From assembly GCA_024694565.1 (NCBI GenBank), contig JAILJR010000161.1, positions 1 through 37,476 of the forward strand: DNA of 37,476 bases. The letters run 5' to 3'. Under the pieces are notes generated by a model. It was not told the origin of the DNA. It saw nothing but the letters and a program-made list of their open reading frames with translations, and made no database searches. Shown one piece after another: positions 1 to 8,730 of the stretch. The first letter of the stretch is position 1. The number at the start of each line of letters is the position of its first letter. Both the position numbers and the translations under genes were made by a program. This DNA comes from Butyrivibrio sp. GTDB lineage: Bacteria; Bacillota; Clostridia; Lachnospirales; Lachnospiraceae.

Positions 1-57
1 TGGAACGGGCTGTTCAACAAGCAAATCAATCAACGGAATGATAAATATATCAGATAG
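1..57 (+). CDS. C-terminal end of an unidentified protein (partial)
   Basis: Reading frame 1 is open from the first base and ends at TAG (55-57), giving an 18-residue tail that is polar and rich in Asn, Gln, Lys and Arg. The gene begins outside the window. The stop is directly followed by a hairpin, which fits the end of a transcription unit. The stretch is too short to identify, and it may be chance open frame. Confidence 0.4.
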   Translation, partial: WNGLFNKQINQRNDKYIR

Positions 58-92
58 GCATTGCCATCGCTCATGGCTGCCATGGCGATGCC
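57..92 (+). terminator. Hairpin after the upstream partial gene
   Basis: An 11-bp stem (57-67 with 82-92, one G-U pair) encloses a 14-nt loop directly after the first stop codon. The downstream bases are not a clean T-run (TCTGGGTT), so if it is an intrinsic terminator it is a weak one. Confidence 0.4.
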
Positions 93-415
93 TCTGGGTT
101 ATGTTGTCAATGTGCTAATAAAATATGATAGGGAACTAAAGTTAATAATACTGAATTAAGATAGTAAATTAGTGATATAGTAAAAGTGATGTCGGATTAG
201 TGATAGAAAATCAAAAATCATAAAATGAAATTCTGTTTGCGATTTGATGTTATAATATGCTATTTACAATATGATTAATATGATATCAGATAATGTATAT
301 TATTAATGATAATACAAGAACGATTTCTTAAGCCGTCCTAACAGATTTATAGCAAAGGTAAATACGGATGGACAGGAAATTTCAGGGAAGTTGCATTTAT
401 TCGTGAGGAATAAAA
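93..415. other. AT-rich gene-free stretch before the MoxR operon
   Basis: No convincing gene is seen in these about 320 bases. They are very AT-rich. A TATAAT at 251-256 could be a -10 box for the downstream operon, but no good -35 lies at the right distance. The 10-mer ATTAGTGATA occurs twice (168-177 and 196-205), 28 nt apart. The ribosome site GTGAGG lies at 403-408. Confidence 0.4.
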
Positions 416-1336
416 ATGAATGAGCAAATTGCACGACTAAGATCAAATATAGAACTCCGTATAGTAGGTAAGGAGCAGGTCATAGACAATTTGATTACTG
501 CTATGCTTGCGGGAGGACATGTGCTTTTGGAGGATGTACCGGGAGTTGGCAAGACTTCGCTCGCAAGATCGCTATCAGATTCATTATCTCTTTCGTTTGC
601 AAGAATCCAGTGTACACCGGATACGATGCCGGCAGACATAACAGGCTTTTCTATGTATGATCCTGCAAGAGCAGAGTTTAAAGTAGTGCATGGACCGGTT
701 ATAAACAATGTCGTTCTCGCAGACGAGCTAAACAGAACGTCGCCAAAGACTCAGTCAGCTCTGCTGGAAGTAATGGAGGAGAGAAAGGTTACGATTGATG
801 GAAATGATATAAGTGTACCACTTCCTTTCATGGTAATAGCTACGCAGAACCCGTCGAATATGGCAGGGACGTATCCTGTTCCTGAGTCTTCACTCGACAG
901 ATTTATGATGAAGCTCTCAGTGGGGTATCCTGATTCAAAAGCTTCTGAAAATATGGCAATGCGCTTTCTGAATGGGGAGCTGCATGACAGAACTGAGCCT
1001 GTTCTTTCTGTGCAGGATATCATTGTTATGCAGGATAATGTTCGAAAAGTAGCTGTCCATGACAATCTTAGGGCCATGGCCGTTAAGGTTGTTGATGAGA
1101 CACGGTGTAAAACAGAGATTGCCTGCGGGGCATCTCCCAGAGCGCTCCTTTCGCTTCTGAGATGTTCACAGGCTCTGGCGTATATTAATGATCGCGACTA
1201 CTGCATTCCTGAGGATATTTCGAAGGCTGCCATGCTTACACTGCCGCACAGACTGGTTTTGTCTGCCGAAGGCAGGATGAACAGAGCTGACTCGAATTAT
1301 ATCATTAGAAAAATACTTGAGAAAATAAAGGTATAA
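416..1336 (+). CDS. MoxR-family AAA+ ATPase
   Basis: This 306-residue protein is a cytoplasmic AAA+ ATPase of the MoxR (AAA_3) family, which acts as a chaperone-like remodeler of partner proteins. The Walker A motif PGVGKTS is at residues 42-48, the Walker B LADE at 101-104 and a sensor-like ATQNP near 142. The C-terminal helical lid is complete and the length is normal. ATG 416 is preceded by GTGAGG. The stop overlaps the start of the DUF58 gene by one base (TAATG), so translation is likely coupled. The MoxR, DUF58, transglutaminase order is a widespread conserved set. The client of this copy cannot be read from sequence. Confidence 0.93.
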   Translation: MNEQIARLRSNIELRIVGKEQVIDNLITAMLAGGHVLLEDVPGVGKTSLARSLSDSLSLSFARIQCTPDTMPADITGFSMYDPARAEFKVVHGPVINNVVLADELNRTSPKTQSALLEVMEERKVTIDGNDISVPLPFMVIATQNPSNMAGTYPVPESSLDRFMMKLSVGYPDSKASENMAMRFLNGELHDRTEPVLSVQDIIVMQDNVRKVAVHDNLRAMAVKVVDETRCKTEIACGASPRALLSLLRCSQALAYINDRDYCIPEDISKAAMLTLPHRLVLSAEGRMNRADSNYIIRKILEKIKV

Positions 1337-2403
1337 TGAAGATTGTTGTTGATAAAAAAGGACTTCTTGTATATTTGCTCATTCTTGTATTGAGTGTTTT
1401 GTTTGCCAGCTTCTACGGTGGGCCGGTTTCTTTTGTCTGGCTTCATGCCATTTTGCTGATTTTCCCAATCTCAGTTCTGTATATTTTTTTGAGCCACTAT
1501 TTTTTATCCCTTTATCAGGAAATTGAAGTTCACAAGCTGTCAAAGAAAGACAGGCATGACTATCGTCTTATTCTTGAAAATAACGGCATCCTGCCAATAC
1601 ATGGCATGACTCTCGGGCTCTACTCTGACAGATGTGATCTTGATGAAATAAAGGAAAGCGATGTCATAGCACTGGGGGTTCATGAGAGGAGGGAGATTGC
1701 CTCATCCATCAGATGCAGATATGCAGGAGCATATGATGCCGGGGTAAGATATCTCAAATTCACGGATCCCTTCAGGATTTTATGCATATGGTTTGAGGTA
1801 TCGTATTCCTTCAGGGCTCTTGTAAGCCCAAGGATTACGGATATTGCCGAGCGTTCACTTGACATTGAGAATATAGTCAACAGTACAGGACTTAAGAGTA
1901 TGCATCTGTTTGAGGATTCATCGGGTAGTGATCTTAGAAATTATCTCCCCGGGGATCAGATGTCTAAGATCAACTGGAAGGTGTCGGCAAGGTTTTCCGA
2001 GCTGATGACAAGGCTTCCTGACAGGATGGAAAAAAAGACTGTGAATATCATACTTCAGGCAGTCAATGTACCGGAGCATGATCAGGACCTGGAATTATTG
2101 AAAAAGAGGGATTATTTTTTGGAGTTTGCTGTCTCGGCTGCATGGCATTTCGGAGAACAGGGAGTGCCAGTAAGTCTGATCTATCCGGCAGGGGAGATAA
2201 AGGAAGCATTAGTTGACTCACACGACACTTTCCTGGAATTTTTTAATGAGGTCACCAACGGATTATTCTACCGCTCGGAAGAGGAGTTCAAAAAACTAAA
2301 TGAAATGACGGATTTTGAAAGGAATGGAAGAAATGCGTCTGATACATGGATACTTATCAGAGAGGACAGAGAGCCGGGAGAAGGTTACTGCTGTATTATC
2401 TGA
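1336..2403 (+). CDS. DUF58 membrane protein
   Basis: This 355-residue protein has two N-terminal membrane segments (about residues 8-27 and 33-53), then a cytoplasmic part with the DUF58 signature: GSDLRNYLPGDQ, then INWKVSAR, around residues 197-220. DUF58 proteins have a vWA-like fold and are the usual partners of MoxR ATPases. The start overlaps the MoxR stop, and the 3' end overlaps the transglutaminase gene by about 70 nt. The exact function is unknown for the family. An envelope or peptidoglycan-related role is often proposed from the neighbours. Confidence 0.9.
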   Translation: MKIVVDKKGLLVYLLILVLSVLFASFYGGPVSFVWLHAILLIFPISVLYIFLSHYFLSLYQEIEVHKLSKKDRHDYRLILENNGILPIHGMTLGLYSDRCDLDEIKESDVIALGVHERREIASSIRCRYAGAYDAGVRYLKFTDPFRILCIWFEVSYSFRALVSPRITDIAERSLDIENIVNSTGLKSMHLFEDSSGSDLRNYLPGDQMSKINWKVSARFSELMTRLPDRMEKKTVNIILQAVNVPEHDQDLELLKKRDYFLEFAVSAAWHFGEQGVPVSLIYPAGEIKEALVDSHDTFLEFFNEVTNGLFYRSEEEFKKLNEMTDFERNGRNASDTWILIREDREPGEGYCCII

Positions 2404-4711
2404 CGAGATAAAGAATAATATGTTCATATATGCAGCTTTGATGATAGCAGCCTATGCCTCAGGAGGCCTTTTTGGAGAGGATTTTGAGCAAAAGAAGGAT
2501 ACTTTCGTTCTCTGCGTCATGCTGTTCAGTGCTTTTTCGGCAGTTCTGGAGTATTGCATAAGACTCATAAGAAAAGGGATTCTGCCAACATTTTTGTCGA
2601 TATTGCCGGGAGCGATAGGCGCCTTTTTTCTTAGGCGCCAGGATGATATTTCCTATCTTGCGGGTGCCATAATTCTTTCAATGTGTATCAGACTGGCAAT
2701 CGGTATAATCCCTTTTTGGAAAAAAATAGTTCTCTACGGTAGCTTTGTTCTCACTGCTTTAGCGATATTTCTGAATATCACCCGTAATACATTTACAGTA
2801 AGCAGCGGCTATGAGCTTTTTATGTTTGTGTGTCTTGTGTCATTAACCCTGTGCTCGTTCCAGCAGCTTTTTATCGAGAAAGGAAAGACAGCTTTTCCAT
2901 TCTCATATTTTTTCATCCTTTCCGTCCTCCTTACTGTAATTCCGGTAAATGATGATCCGATTGACTGGACAGGCGTGATAAGAGCCGGACAGAAGATTGT
3001 TCAGGGTGCAGATTATGCATTAAGTTCGGTATCATATTTTTTTACGGATGTATTAGATATAAAAACAAATTCCACCGGTTACAGCACGCTGACAAATCTG
3101 GGAGGAAATGCGAAGAAAACAAAAACGACTGAACTTATCATTCATGCAAAGGAAAAGCCATATGTTCTTTTTAATGATCCGGATAGCGGCGAAAAGATGA
3201 AAAGAAGGAGGGGGCTTTACCTCACGGGAGGAAGAGGACTTGATAAGGAAGTAATTGTGGATTTTCTCCTGATGCTGCACGAGGGTAGTGTCAGCAGGGA
3301 AACTGCAAAGCTGTTTTCCCATATATCTGATGTGAATCTGGAGTATGTATATCTGCGGACCAGGGATGAAATAGTGCCTGCATATTCATTTAAGCTCTCA
3401 TCTAATGGCAAAAAGATAGAGAAAGGCCAAAGCAAAAACGTTCACAAAAAAGGATATGAAATAAGGTCCAGATATCTTGATATCGATTTTGGCAGCCAGT
3501 ATCTTATTGCATTATTAAAAGATGTCTCGGCGAACGGACATATGGAAAACGTAGGTTATGAGGAACTGAGTAATTATGTACGGGATATATATGGGGTTGG
3601 CCTTAACGATATTGTTTCCGAAGATGAGTACAATGAGATACTTGAAAAATCAGCGCGCTTTAGGGAGTATAGACAAAATTTCCCGGATAATGGACAGAAA
3701 GCTTTTGGCGGCGGAGAGTATTCTCAGGATGTGATTGACAGCCTTGATGTGAGCGGAGCAGACGAAGAACTAAGAAGTCTTGCTTATGAACTGACAAAGG
3801 ATTATGACAATGATTATGATAAATGCAGGGCGATCGAAGCATATCTTCGACAATATGAGTACAGTCTGCTGGTACCTGAGGAAGGCGACCTGAAGGTTGA
3901 TATGACGACTGCGGAAGGCATGAGCAGGCTGGCGGAGTCTTTTCTTTTCGAGACGCAGAAGGGATACTGCATTCATTATACCTCTGCCATGGTAATGATG
4001 CTCAGGCTCTCCGGGATACCTGCAAGGGTAGCTTTGGGGTACTGCTATCTCTATCCGTTTGAGGAGGAAGAGTTTTACCCTGTTGAGGGGGACCGCGCGC
4101 ACGTATGGCCTGAGGCGTATATATCCAATGTGGGATGGACCGGGTTTGAACCTACAGGGAGCTATCCGACTGCAGAGAATCTGACATGGAACAGGGCTCC
4201 GATGAATGCCGGGAAATCAGGTGAAGCATCATATTACATGGGGCCAAGTGTGAAGAAGAATACAGAAGGTAATCCCGATGAAGACGGTTTGGAACCTCAG
4301 AATCAAGATGCACGGGAGAAGGCCTCTGACCCTTACCTTAGGGTATTATACCTTACAGTGTCACTGATGCTCCCCGGAGCAGGTCTCATTATCCTTCTCA
4401 TATTGTTTACCGTAGTTGCACATAAGCTTCGTTACACGCTGGGAACTCCTGATGAAAAGCTGAGTATAAGAGTTGAGCAGATAAAGAAAATGATCCGAAA
4501 ATATTCAAGAGAAAGAATTCCGGACAGGGGCTTTTTATCGGAGTATTTAAAGAGAGCTCCTGTTCAGCTTCAGCCGGATATAGAAAAGATTTTTTGTGCA
4601 TACTATGCGCTGTTATACAGCAGAGCGGGCAAAGCGTCGGTATCCATGGAGGATGTGGAGAGAGCAGGGCAGGTGATGCAGAGGTGGAAAAAAGGAGATT
4701 TCAATGATTAA
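2333..4711 (+). CDS. TgpA-like membrane transglutaminase
   Basis: The protein is about 792 residues long. It has a block of N-terminal membrane helices (about residues 28-215), an extracytoplasmic transglutaminase-like domain, one more membrane helix (about 675-700) and a C-terminal cytoplasmic tail. The papain-like core is visible: Cys546 in GYCIHYTSAM, His590 in HVWPEAY, and the acidic position in WTGFEPT, where Glu replaces the usual Asp. ATG 2333 is chosen because AAGGA lies 9 nt upstream; TTG 2315 and ATG 2324 are alternatives. It completes the MoxR-DUF58-transglutaminase operon. Its substrate is unknown, and it may be a protease or crosslinker at the cell surface. Confidence 0.88.
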   Translation: MRLIHGYLSERTESREKVTAVLSDEIKNNMFIYAALMIAAYASGGLFGEDFEQKKDTFVLCVMLFSAFSAVLEYCIRLIRKGILPTFLSILPGAIGAFFLRRQDDISYLAGAIILSMCIRLAIGIIPFWKKIVLYGSFVLTALAIFLNITRNTFTVSSGYELFMFVCLVSLTLCSFQQLFIEKGKTAFPFSYFFILSVLLTVIPVNDDPIDWTGVIRAGQKIVQGADYALSSVSYFFTDVLDIKTNSTGYSTLTNLGGNAKKTKTTELIIHAKEKPYVLFNDPDSGEKMKRRRGLYLTGGRGLDKEVIVDFLLMLHEGSVSRETAKLFSHISDVNLEYVYLRTRDEIVPAYSFKLSSNGKKIEKGQSKNVHKKGYEIRSRYLDIDFGSQYLIALLKDVSANGHMENVGYEELSNYVRDIYGVGLNDIVSEDEYNEILEKSARFREYRQNFPDNGQKAFGGGEYSQDVIDSLDVSGADEELRSLAYELTKDYDNDYDKCRAIEAYLRQYEYSLLVPEEGDLKVDMTTAEGMSRLAESFLFETQKGYCIHYTSAMVMMLRLSGIPARVALGYCYLYPFEEEEFYPVEGDRAHVWPEAYISNVGWTGFEPTGSYPTAENLTWNRAPMNAGKSGEASYYMGPSVKKNTEGNPDEDGLEPQNQDAREKASDPYLRVLYLTVSLMLPGAGLIILLILFTVVAHKLRYTLGTPDEKLSIRVEQIKKMIRKYSRERIPDRGFLSEYLKRAPVQLQPDIEKIFCAYYALLYSRAGKASVSMEDVERAGQVMQRWKKGDFND

Positions 4712-5657
4712 GGTAGATCTGATCACCGGTTTTCTTGGGGCCGGCAAGACAATATTTATAAGGGAATATGCTAAATACCTGATAGGTAACGGAGAAAAGA
4801 TTACAATAATCGAAAATGACTACGGTGCTGTTAACATTGACATGGTCCTTTTGCAGGATCTGCTTGGAGAGAAATGCAATCTCGAGATGATAGTAGGCGG
4901 TGACGGCAAAGAGGCCCATAGGCGCAGACTGCGCACAAAACTCATTTCCATGGGAATGAGCGGCTACACAAGGGTGATAGTTGAGCCGTCAGGGATATAT
5001 GATGCAGATGAATTTTTTGATATTCTCTATGATGAGCCGCTGGACAGATGGTATGAGATTGGCAGTGTGATCTCGATAGTGGATGCGCAGACAACGCTTC
5101 TTCTTGAGGGCACAATGAAGTATCTTTTTATGTCAGAGACAGCCTGGGCAGGTAAGCTTGTTTTAAGCAAAACAGATGAGCAGACAAATGCAACGAAAAT
5201 TGTTGAGTTTATCAACGAGACGATGAAAGAATATGGATGCAGTGCAAGGTTTGACACGGAAAAAGATGTGATGGCAAAGCCCTATGACAGAATGGGGAAT
5301 CCGGATTTTGAATCACTTAAAAATGCAGGATATAGAAAATCATCATATGCAAAAAAGATTATTGGGGATAATCAATTCAGTCCTCTGTTTTATTTCGATG
5401 TTGAAATGGATAAGGCTATACTTGTATCCACAGTAGAAAAGCTTCTGAGTGATGAAAAGGCAGGCCGGGTTATCAGGGTAAAGGGCTTTGTGAAAACCGG
5501 AGAAAATGAACAGCTTCAGATCAATGCTACCGGGAACGAGACCAGACTTGATCCGGTAGCCAGCAGCAGGAACGTTATCATAATAATCGGAGAGCGATTG
5601 AATAAAGAGTATATAAATGAGATTATGAGGCCCTATTGCTCAGTTGTGTCGCTGTAA
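4704..5657 (+). CDS. CobW-like G3E GTPase lacking the metal-binding cysteines
   Basis: This 317-residue P-loop GTPase belongs to the G3E/CobW group, members of which deliver metals to metalloenzymes. Visible motifs are Walker A GFLGAGKT (9-16), ENDYGAVNID (37-46), EPSGIYD near 97 and the base motif SKTD near 155. The cysteine cluster that usually follows the second motif is replaced by GGDGKEAH (65-72), so the classical metal site is missing. The C-terminal part is shorter and divergent from the standard CobW_C domain. It has a strong ribosome site (AAAAGGAG) and overlaps the transglutaminase stop by 8 nt, so it is probably the last gene of that operon. The metal or partner cannot be inferred. 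Confidence 0.85.
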   Translation: MIKVDLITGFLGAGKTIFIREYAKYLIGNGEKITIIENDYGAVNIDMVLLQDLLGEKCNLEMIVGGDGKEAHRRRLRTKLISMGMSGYTRVIVEPSGIYDADEFFDILYDEPLDRWYEIGSVISIVDAQTTLLLEGTMKYLFMSETAWAGKLVLSKTDEQTNATKIVEFINETMKEYGCSARFDTEKDVMAKPYDRMGNPDFESLKNAGYRKSSYAKKIIGDNQFSPLFYFDVEMDKAILVSTVEKLLSDEKAGRVIRVKGFVKTGENEQLQINATGNETRLDPVASSRNVIIIIGERLNKEYINEIMRPYCSVVSL

Positions 5658-5782
5658 AAGTGGTATTGAAAATACAATACATGCATGGGAAAATGCGAAA
5701 AGAATTGTACCTATGGATGAATACAGGAAGTTGGAAGAGTGTGTTAATAGTTGTGAAGATAACGGAAAGTGGTAACAAAGAT

Positions 5783-6538
5783 ATGAGGTTTATATTTATA
5801 ATTCTGATGCTGATCTGCATTATCTACGGTGTGAGTATATATATGATAGGAAGCGGGACCATGTCGTTTACAATCTGGCTTGCGCTTGGGGCTTTTTTTG
5901 GGCTTGCATTCTATGTATCCGCGAGTGGGAAGTGGATGGAGGTTCCGCCGCTAAGCCGCAAGGTAATATACGGCATTATTCTGACGATGACGCTGTTCGC
6001 AGTCATGTGTAGTATTATGATGTTCAGCCATTTCAATGACAAGGGTGAAATAGATCTTGATTACATAATTGTTCTTGGCGCCCAGATGAGGAAAAACGGT
6101 CCGAGCCGGATATATCAATACCGTCTGGATGCGGCCTATGAGTATATGAAAAATAACCCGAGGACCATATGTATAATTTCAGGAGGGAAAGGCCACGATG
6201 AGCCTGTCGGTGAAGGAATCGGCGGAAGAGACTATCTCGTGGCAAAGGGAATTGACCCGTCAAGAATTATAGCAGAAACAGAGGCAACAGATACAATTGA
6301 GAACATCGAGTACTCGCTGAAGCTGATAGACAGAAAAGCTTTAGGGGGAGACGGGAAAGCACGGATAGGAATTGTGACTAACAGTTTTCATCTGTTCCGG
6401 GGTATCCACATCGCAAAGAAGCTGACGGATGACAAGATCTGTGGTATTGCTGCATATTCATCGCCCTGGTACCTTCCTAACAATATGGCAAGAGAATGCT
6501 TTGGCATACTCAGGGATCTCGGGGAGATGCGTTTTTAA
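5783..6538 (+). CDS. YdcF/SanA-like DUF218 membrane protein
   Basis: From ATG 5783 this gives 251 residues: three N-terminal membrane segments (about 1-20, 25-43 and 55-76), then a DUF218 domain with DYIIVLGAQ, an SGGKGHDE turn, and the TDTIENIEYS and TNSFHLFRG motifs. DUF218 proteins (YdcF, SanA, ElyC) are envelope-associated and have been linked to cell-wall precursor metabolism; the exact reaction is uncertain. The frame stays open upstream to 5636, but that part looks non-coding and would put a charged segment before the first membrane helix. It lies 125 nt after the G3E GTPase gene and may be co-transcribed. Confidence 0.82.
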   Translation: MRFIFIILMLICIIYGVSIYMIGSGTMSFTIWLALGAFFGLAFYVSASGKWMEVPPLSRKVIYGIILTMTLFAVMCSIMMFSHFNDKGEIDLDYIIVLGAQMRKNGPSRIYQYRLDAAYEYMKNNPRTICIISGGKGHDEPVGEGIGGRDYLVAKGIDPSRIIAETEATDTIENIEYSLKLIDRKALGGDGKARIGIVTNSFHLFRGIHIAKKLTDDKICGIAAYSSPWYLPNNMARECFGILRDLGEMRF

Positions 6539-6615
6539 AAAGGTGACAATGAATTTTTATAAAATTATTAGTGATGAGTTACTTTTCTTTTACATATAGG
6601 ATATGGCAGGATTGT

Positions 6616-6621
6616 TATAAT
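6616..6621 (+). promoter_or_regulatory. Candidate -10 box for the condensation-fold gene
   Basis: A perfect TATAAT lies 59 nt before the start codon. The nearest -35-like sequence, TTTACA (6589-6594), is 21 nt away, which is longer than optimal. Confidence 0.35.
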
Positions 6622-6679
6622 ATAAATCTAAGAGTCACTTCAGTTTGCTTCCATCAGATACCCAAAGTGAGGAATAAAA

Positions 6680-7576
6680 ATGCATAAAAATCCGGATATC
6701 TATCTTTTGTATGAGTACATGGACAAAATCCCGTTTACAGTGAGAATGAAGTTTTACCTTGATTCCAAGGTTGATGAAATGCTTCTTGAGAAAGCTGCAC
6801 AGGAGGTTTTTGAAAGATTCCCGTATTTCAGCGTAAAGGTTGGACTTGATGAAGGGCAGAATTATACTCTGGAGCATAATGATAAACCTATAGCAGTTAT
6901 TCCGGCAAAGGAATTCATGGACTATGCAAAAAAGATTGATGGCACTCCCAACACCATATTGACGGCGATGATGTTCAAGGTAACATCCAAAATGTTCAAG
7001 GAGAAGGAAGGAACTTTTCTTGCAGGAAGAATTGCGGTTGACTACAGCAAAGATATTGGTGCAGGCCTGTCATATCGTGATTTTATCAGGTTCGTCCATA
7101 TTCGCTATGAATGGAGTATGAAGGATGAATCCATTGAAAAGCTCAATATGCGTGCAAGAGGCGCAGTTATTACCCAGAATTCACCTGAACTGAGCTATGA
7201 GCGGTTCAGACGCCTCGTGAGGGTTCATGAGGATACGGATGAACAGCCGACTCTTAAGGCAAAAAAGGCTTTTGCATCAAAAAACAGTGCATTCCGAAGC
7301 GATCCGCGAGCTACCTATGTTATCAGTTATGTCGGACAGATAGACTGGGGCGGAATGGAAGAGCATATCAAAGGGTTCTACACTATTACAGACGGGGACC
7401 TGATGATTGAGATTAACTACCTGAAGGAGTGTTTTTGTATCACTTTCCAGTTGGTCAACAAGGACGAGAAGCCGCTGGAACTGTTCTGTGAGACTTTGGA
7501 AAAGGAGAATATTCCTTTTGAGGTTTCCGATATGTATATTAGAAATATGCCAAGGATTCAGCTTCCAAAATGCTGA
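6680..7576 (+). CDS. Condensation/acyltransferase-fold protein without the HHxxxDG motif
   Basis: This 298-residue protein resembles the N-terminal half of CoA-dependent acyltransferase / NRPS condensation proteins. It opens with a strand pattern typical of that fold, then LEKAAQEVFERFPYFSVKV (about 35-55), which corresponds to the family segment choosing between acceptor and donor lobes. Where the catalytic HHxxxDG is expected, the sequence reads VDYSKDIGAGLSYRDF (near 118-133), with no histidine pair. It may be a non-catalytic binding protein or use other residues. It stands alone between a promoter-like TATAAT and a clear terminator. The ribosome site GTGAGGAATAAAA is identical to that of the MoxR gene. 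Function is unknown. Confidence 0.6.
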   Translation: MHKNPDIYLLYEYMDKIPFTVRMKFYLDSKVDEMLLEKAAQEVFERFPYFSVKVGLDEGQNYTLEHNDKPIAVIPAKEFMDYAKKIDGTPNTILTAMMFKVTSKMFKEKEGTFLAGRIAVDYSKDIGAGLSYRDFIRFVHIRYEWSMKDESIEKLNMRARGAVITQNSPELSYERFRRLVRVHEDTDEQPTLKAKKAFASKNSAFRSDPRATYVISYVGQIDWGGMEEHIKGFYTITDGDLMIEINYLKECFCITFQLVNKDEKPLELFCETLEKENIPFEVSDMYIRNMPRIQLPKC

Positions 7577-7592
7577 TCAGATGATGAGAGTA

Positions 7593-7625
7593 ATGGAGCC
7601 CGAAACATATGGGCTCCATTTTGTT
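7593..7625 (+). terminator. Intrinsic terminator after the condensation-fold gene
   Basis: A perfect 9-bp stem ATGGAGCCC / GGGCTCCAT with a 9-nt loop is followed by TTTGTT. It ends the 6680-7576 transcript. Confidence 0.85.
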
Positions 7626-7647
7626 GGAAATATGGTTAATACATGTA

Positions 7648-7677
7648 TTGAATACAGTTTGCTTTAGGGGGTATCAT
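7648..7677 (+). promoter_or_regulatory. Candidate sigma-70-type promoter for the GGDEF gene
   Basis: TTGAAT (7648-7653) and TATCAT (7672-7677) are separated by 18 nt, placed between the preceding terminator and the GGDEF gene. Confidence 0.45.
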
Positions 7678-7712
7678 AAGATAAAGATTTTGTGAGAGAG
7701 GTGTTTGGAAGA

Positions 7713-8699
7713 ATGTCAGACCTAAAAAAAGAACATTTAGTGAAAGCATCCATTGGAAACGCGATAAGGAGTCTTTATCAGATGATAGTGCTGGTAGAGG
7801 ACAGTACGGCGCTGTGCCATGTAATTGACTGCAACAGGGAACTGGAAAATATTTTTTCCGGAAATTGCAGTACCTTTGAAGATCTGATAGCGGGCATATC
7901 GAGAAATCTTCACCCTGCTAACAGGGAGGATTTTAAGATATATGCGGATCCTGATATGATTCACGATCGTTTATCAAGGGATGTATTTGTATCCGTAGAA
8001 TGCCGGCTCCGGTATGCTGATTCGAAATATTACTGGACAAGGATCACACTTTGCAACGGGAAGATTGAAGGCAGTACGGAGGGCAGGGAGTATCTTTTCC
8101 TGCTCCAGAACATACAGGATGTGAAGCAAAAAGAGCTGGACAAAGACTGCATATATATTAAGCAGCTCTGCAAGCTTCAGAATGATTATGACCGGCTTTT
8201 TATCGAAAACATGACAGACGAGCAGACGGGATGCTTTAACCGGAAGGGGCTTAAATACTACGAGAATATTGCACTCAATAAAGCAAAAAAGGACAATATG
8301 AATATTTTTGTCTGCGTGCTGGATCTGAATGGACTTAAGTATCTTAATGATACGTTTGGCCATGCAGCCGGGGATGAAGGCCTCAGAGTTGTGGCAGAAG
8401 CATTAAAAGCCTCGATTCCTGACAATTCATATATTGTTCGGACAGGCGGCGACGAGTTTCTGGTGGTAGGAGTACTTGATGAGGGCAGCGATCAGCCAAA
8501 GCAGATGGGGCTTAAACTTGAACGCTTCATCGAAGAATACAACAACAGTCACGGCAACCCGTACAAGGTTGGTGCCAGCTATGGATATGTTATGGAAAAA
8601 GTTTCAGATGAAACAGATTCCATTGACTTTCTTATAGAGCAAGCTGACAAGAAGATGTACGATATGAAGCTGAAACGGGATGATCACATGAGACTCTGA
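7713..8699 (+). CDS. PAS-GGDEF diguanylate cyclase
   Basis: The 328-residue protein has an N-terminal PAS-like sensor (about residues 15-135), a short linker and a GGDEF domain (about 165-325) with the intact active-site sequence RTGGDEF (GGDEF at 245-249). It should make cyclic di-GMP from two GTP. The inhibitory RxxD site usually just upstream of GGDEF is absent (SIPD instead), so product inhibition through that site is unlikely. No membrane segment is seen, so the sensor is cytoplasmic. ATG 7713 has GAGAGG about 10 nt upstream; a GTG at 7692 would add seven residues. No cyclic di-GMP target is visible nearby. Confidence 0.88.
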   Translation: MSDLKKEHLVKASIGNAIRSLYQMIVLVEDSTALCHVIDCNRELENIFSGNCSTFEDLIAGISRNLHPANREDFKIYADPDMIHDRLSRDVFVSVECRLRYADSKYYWTRITLCNGKIEGSTEGREYLFLLQNIQDVKQKELDKDCIYIKQLCKLQNDYDRLFIENMTDEQTGCFNRKGLKYYENIALNKAKKDNMNIFVCVLDLNGLKYLNDTFGHAAGDEGLRVVAEALKASIPDNSYIVRTGGDEFLVVGVLDEGSDQPKQMGLKLERFIEEYNNSHGNPYKVGASYGYVMEKVSDETDSIDFLIEQADKKMYDMKLKRDDHMRL

Positions 8700-8730
8700 T
8701 CTGTCCACCATCATGTCATGCAAATGAAGT

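Noticed and set aside
5626..5775. Open frame of about 48 codons between the G3E GTPase and YdcF-like genes, with a protein-like end (KLEECVNSCEDNGKW)
   Set aside because: It has no ATG start except one very late (5713), no ribosome site and overlaps the GTPase end; a decayed fragment is possible but not supported.
403..6682. Identical 16-mer GTGAGGAATAAAAATG at 403-418 and 6667-6682 as a regulatory repeat
   Set aside because: It consists of a ribosome site, an A-rich spacer and the start codon, so similarity is expected by function and chance.
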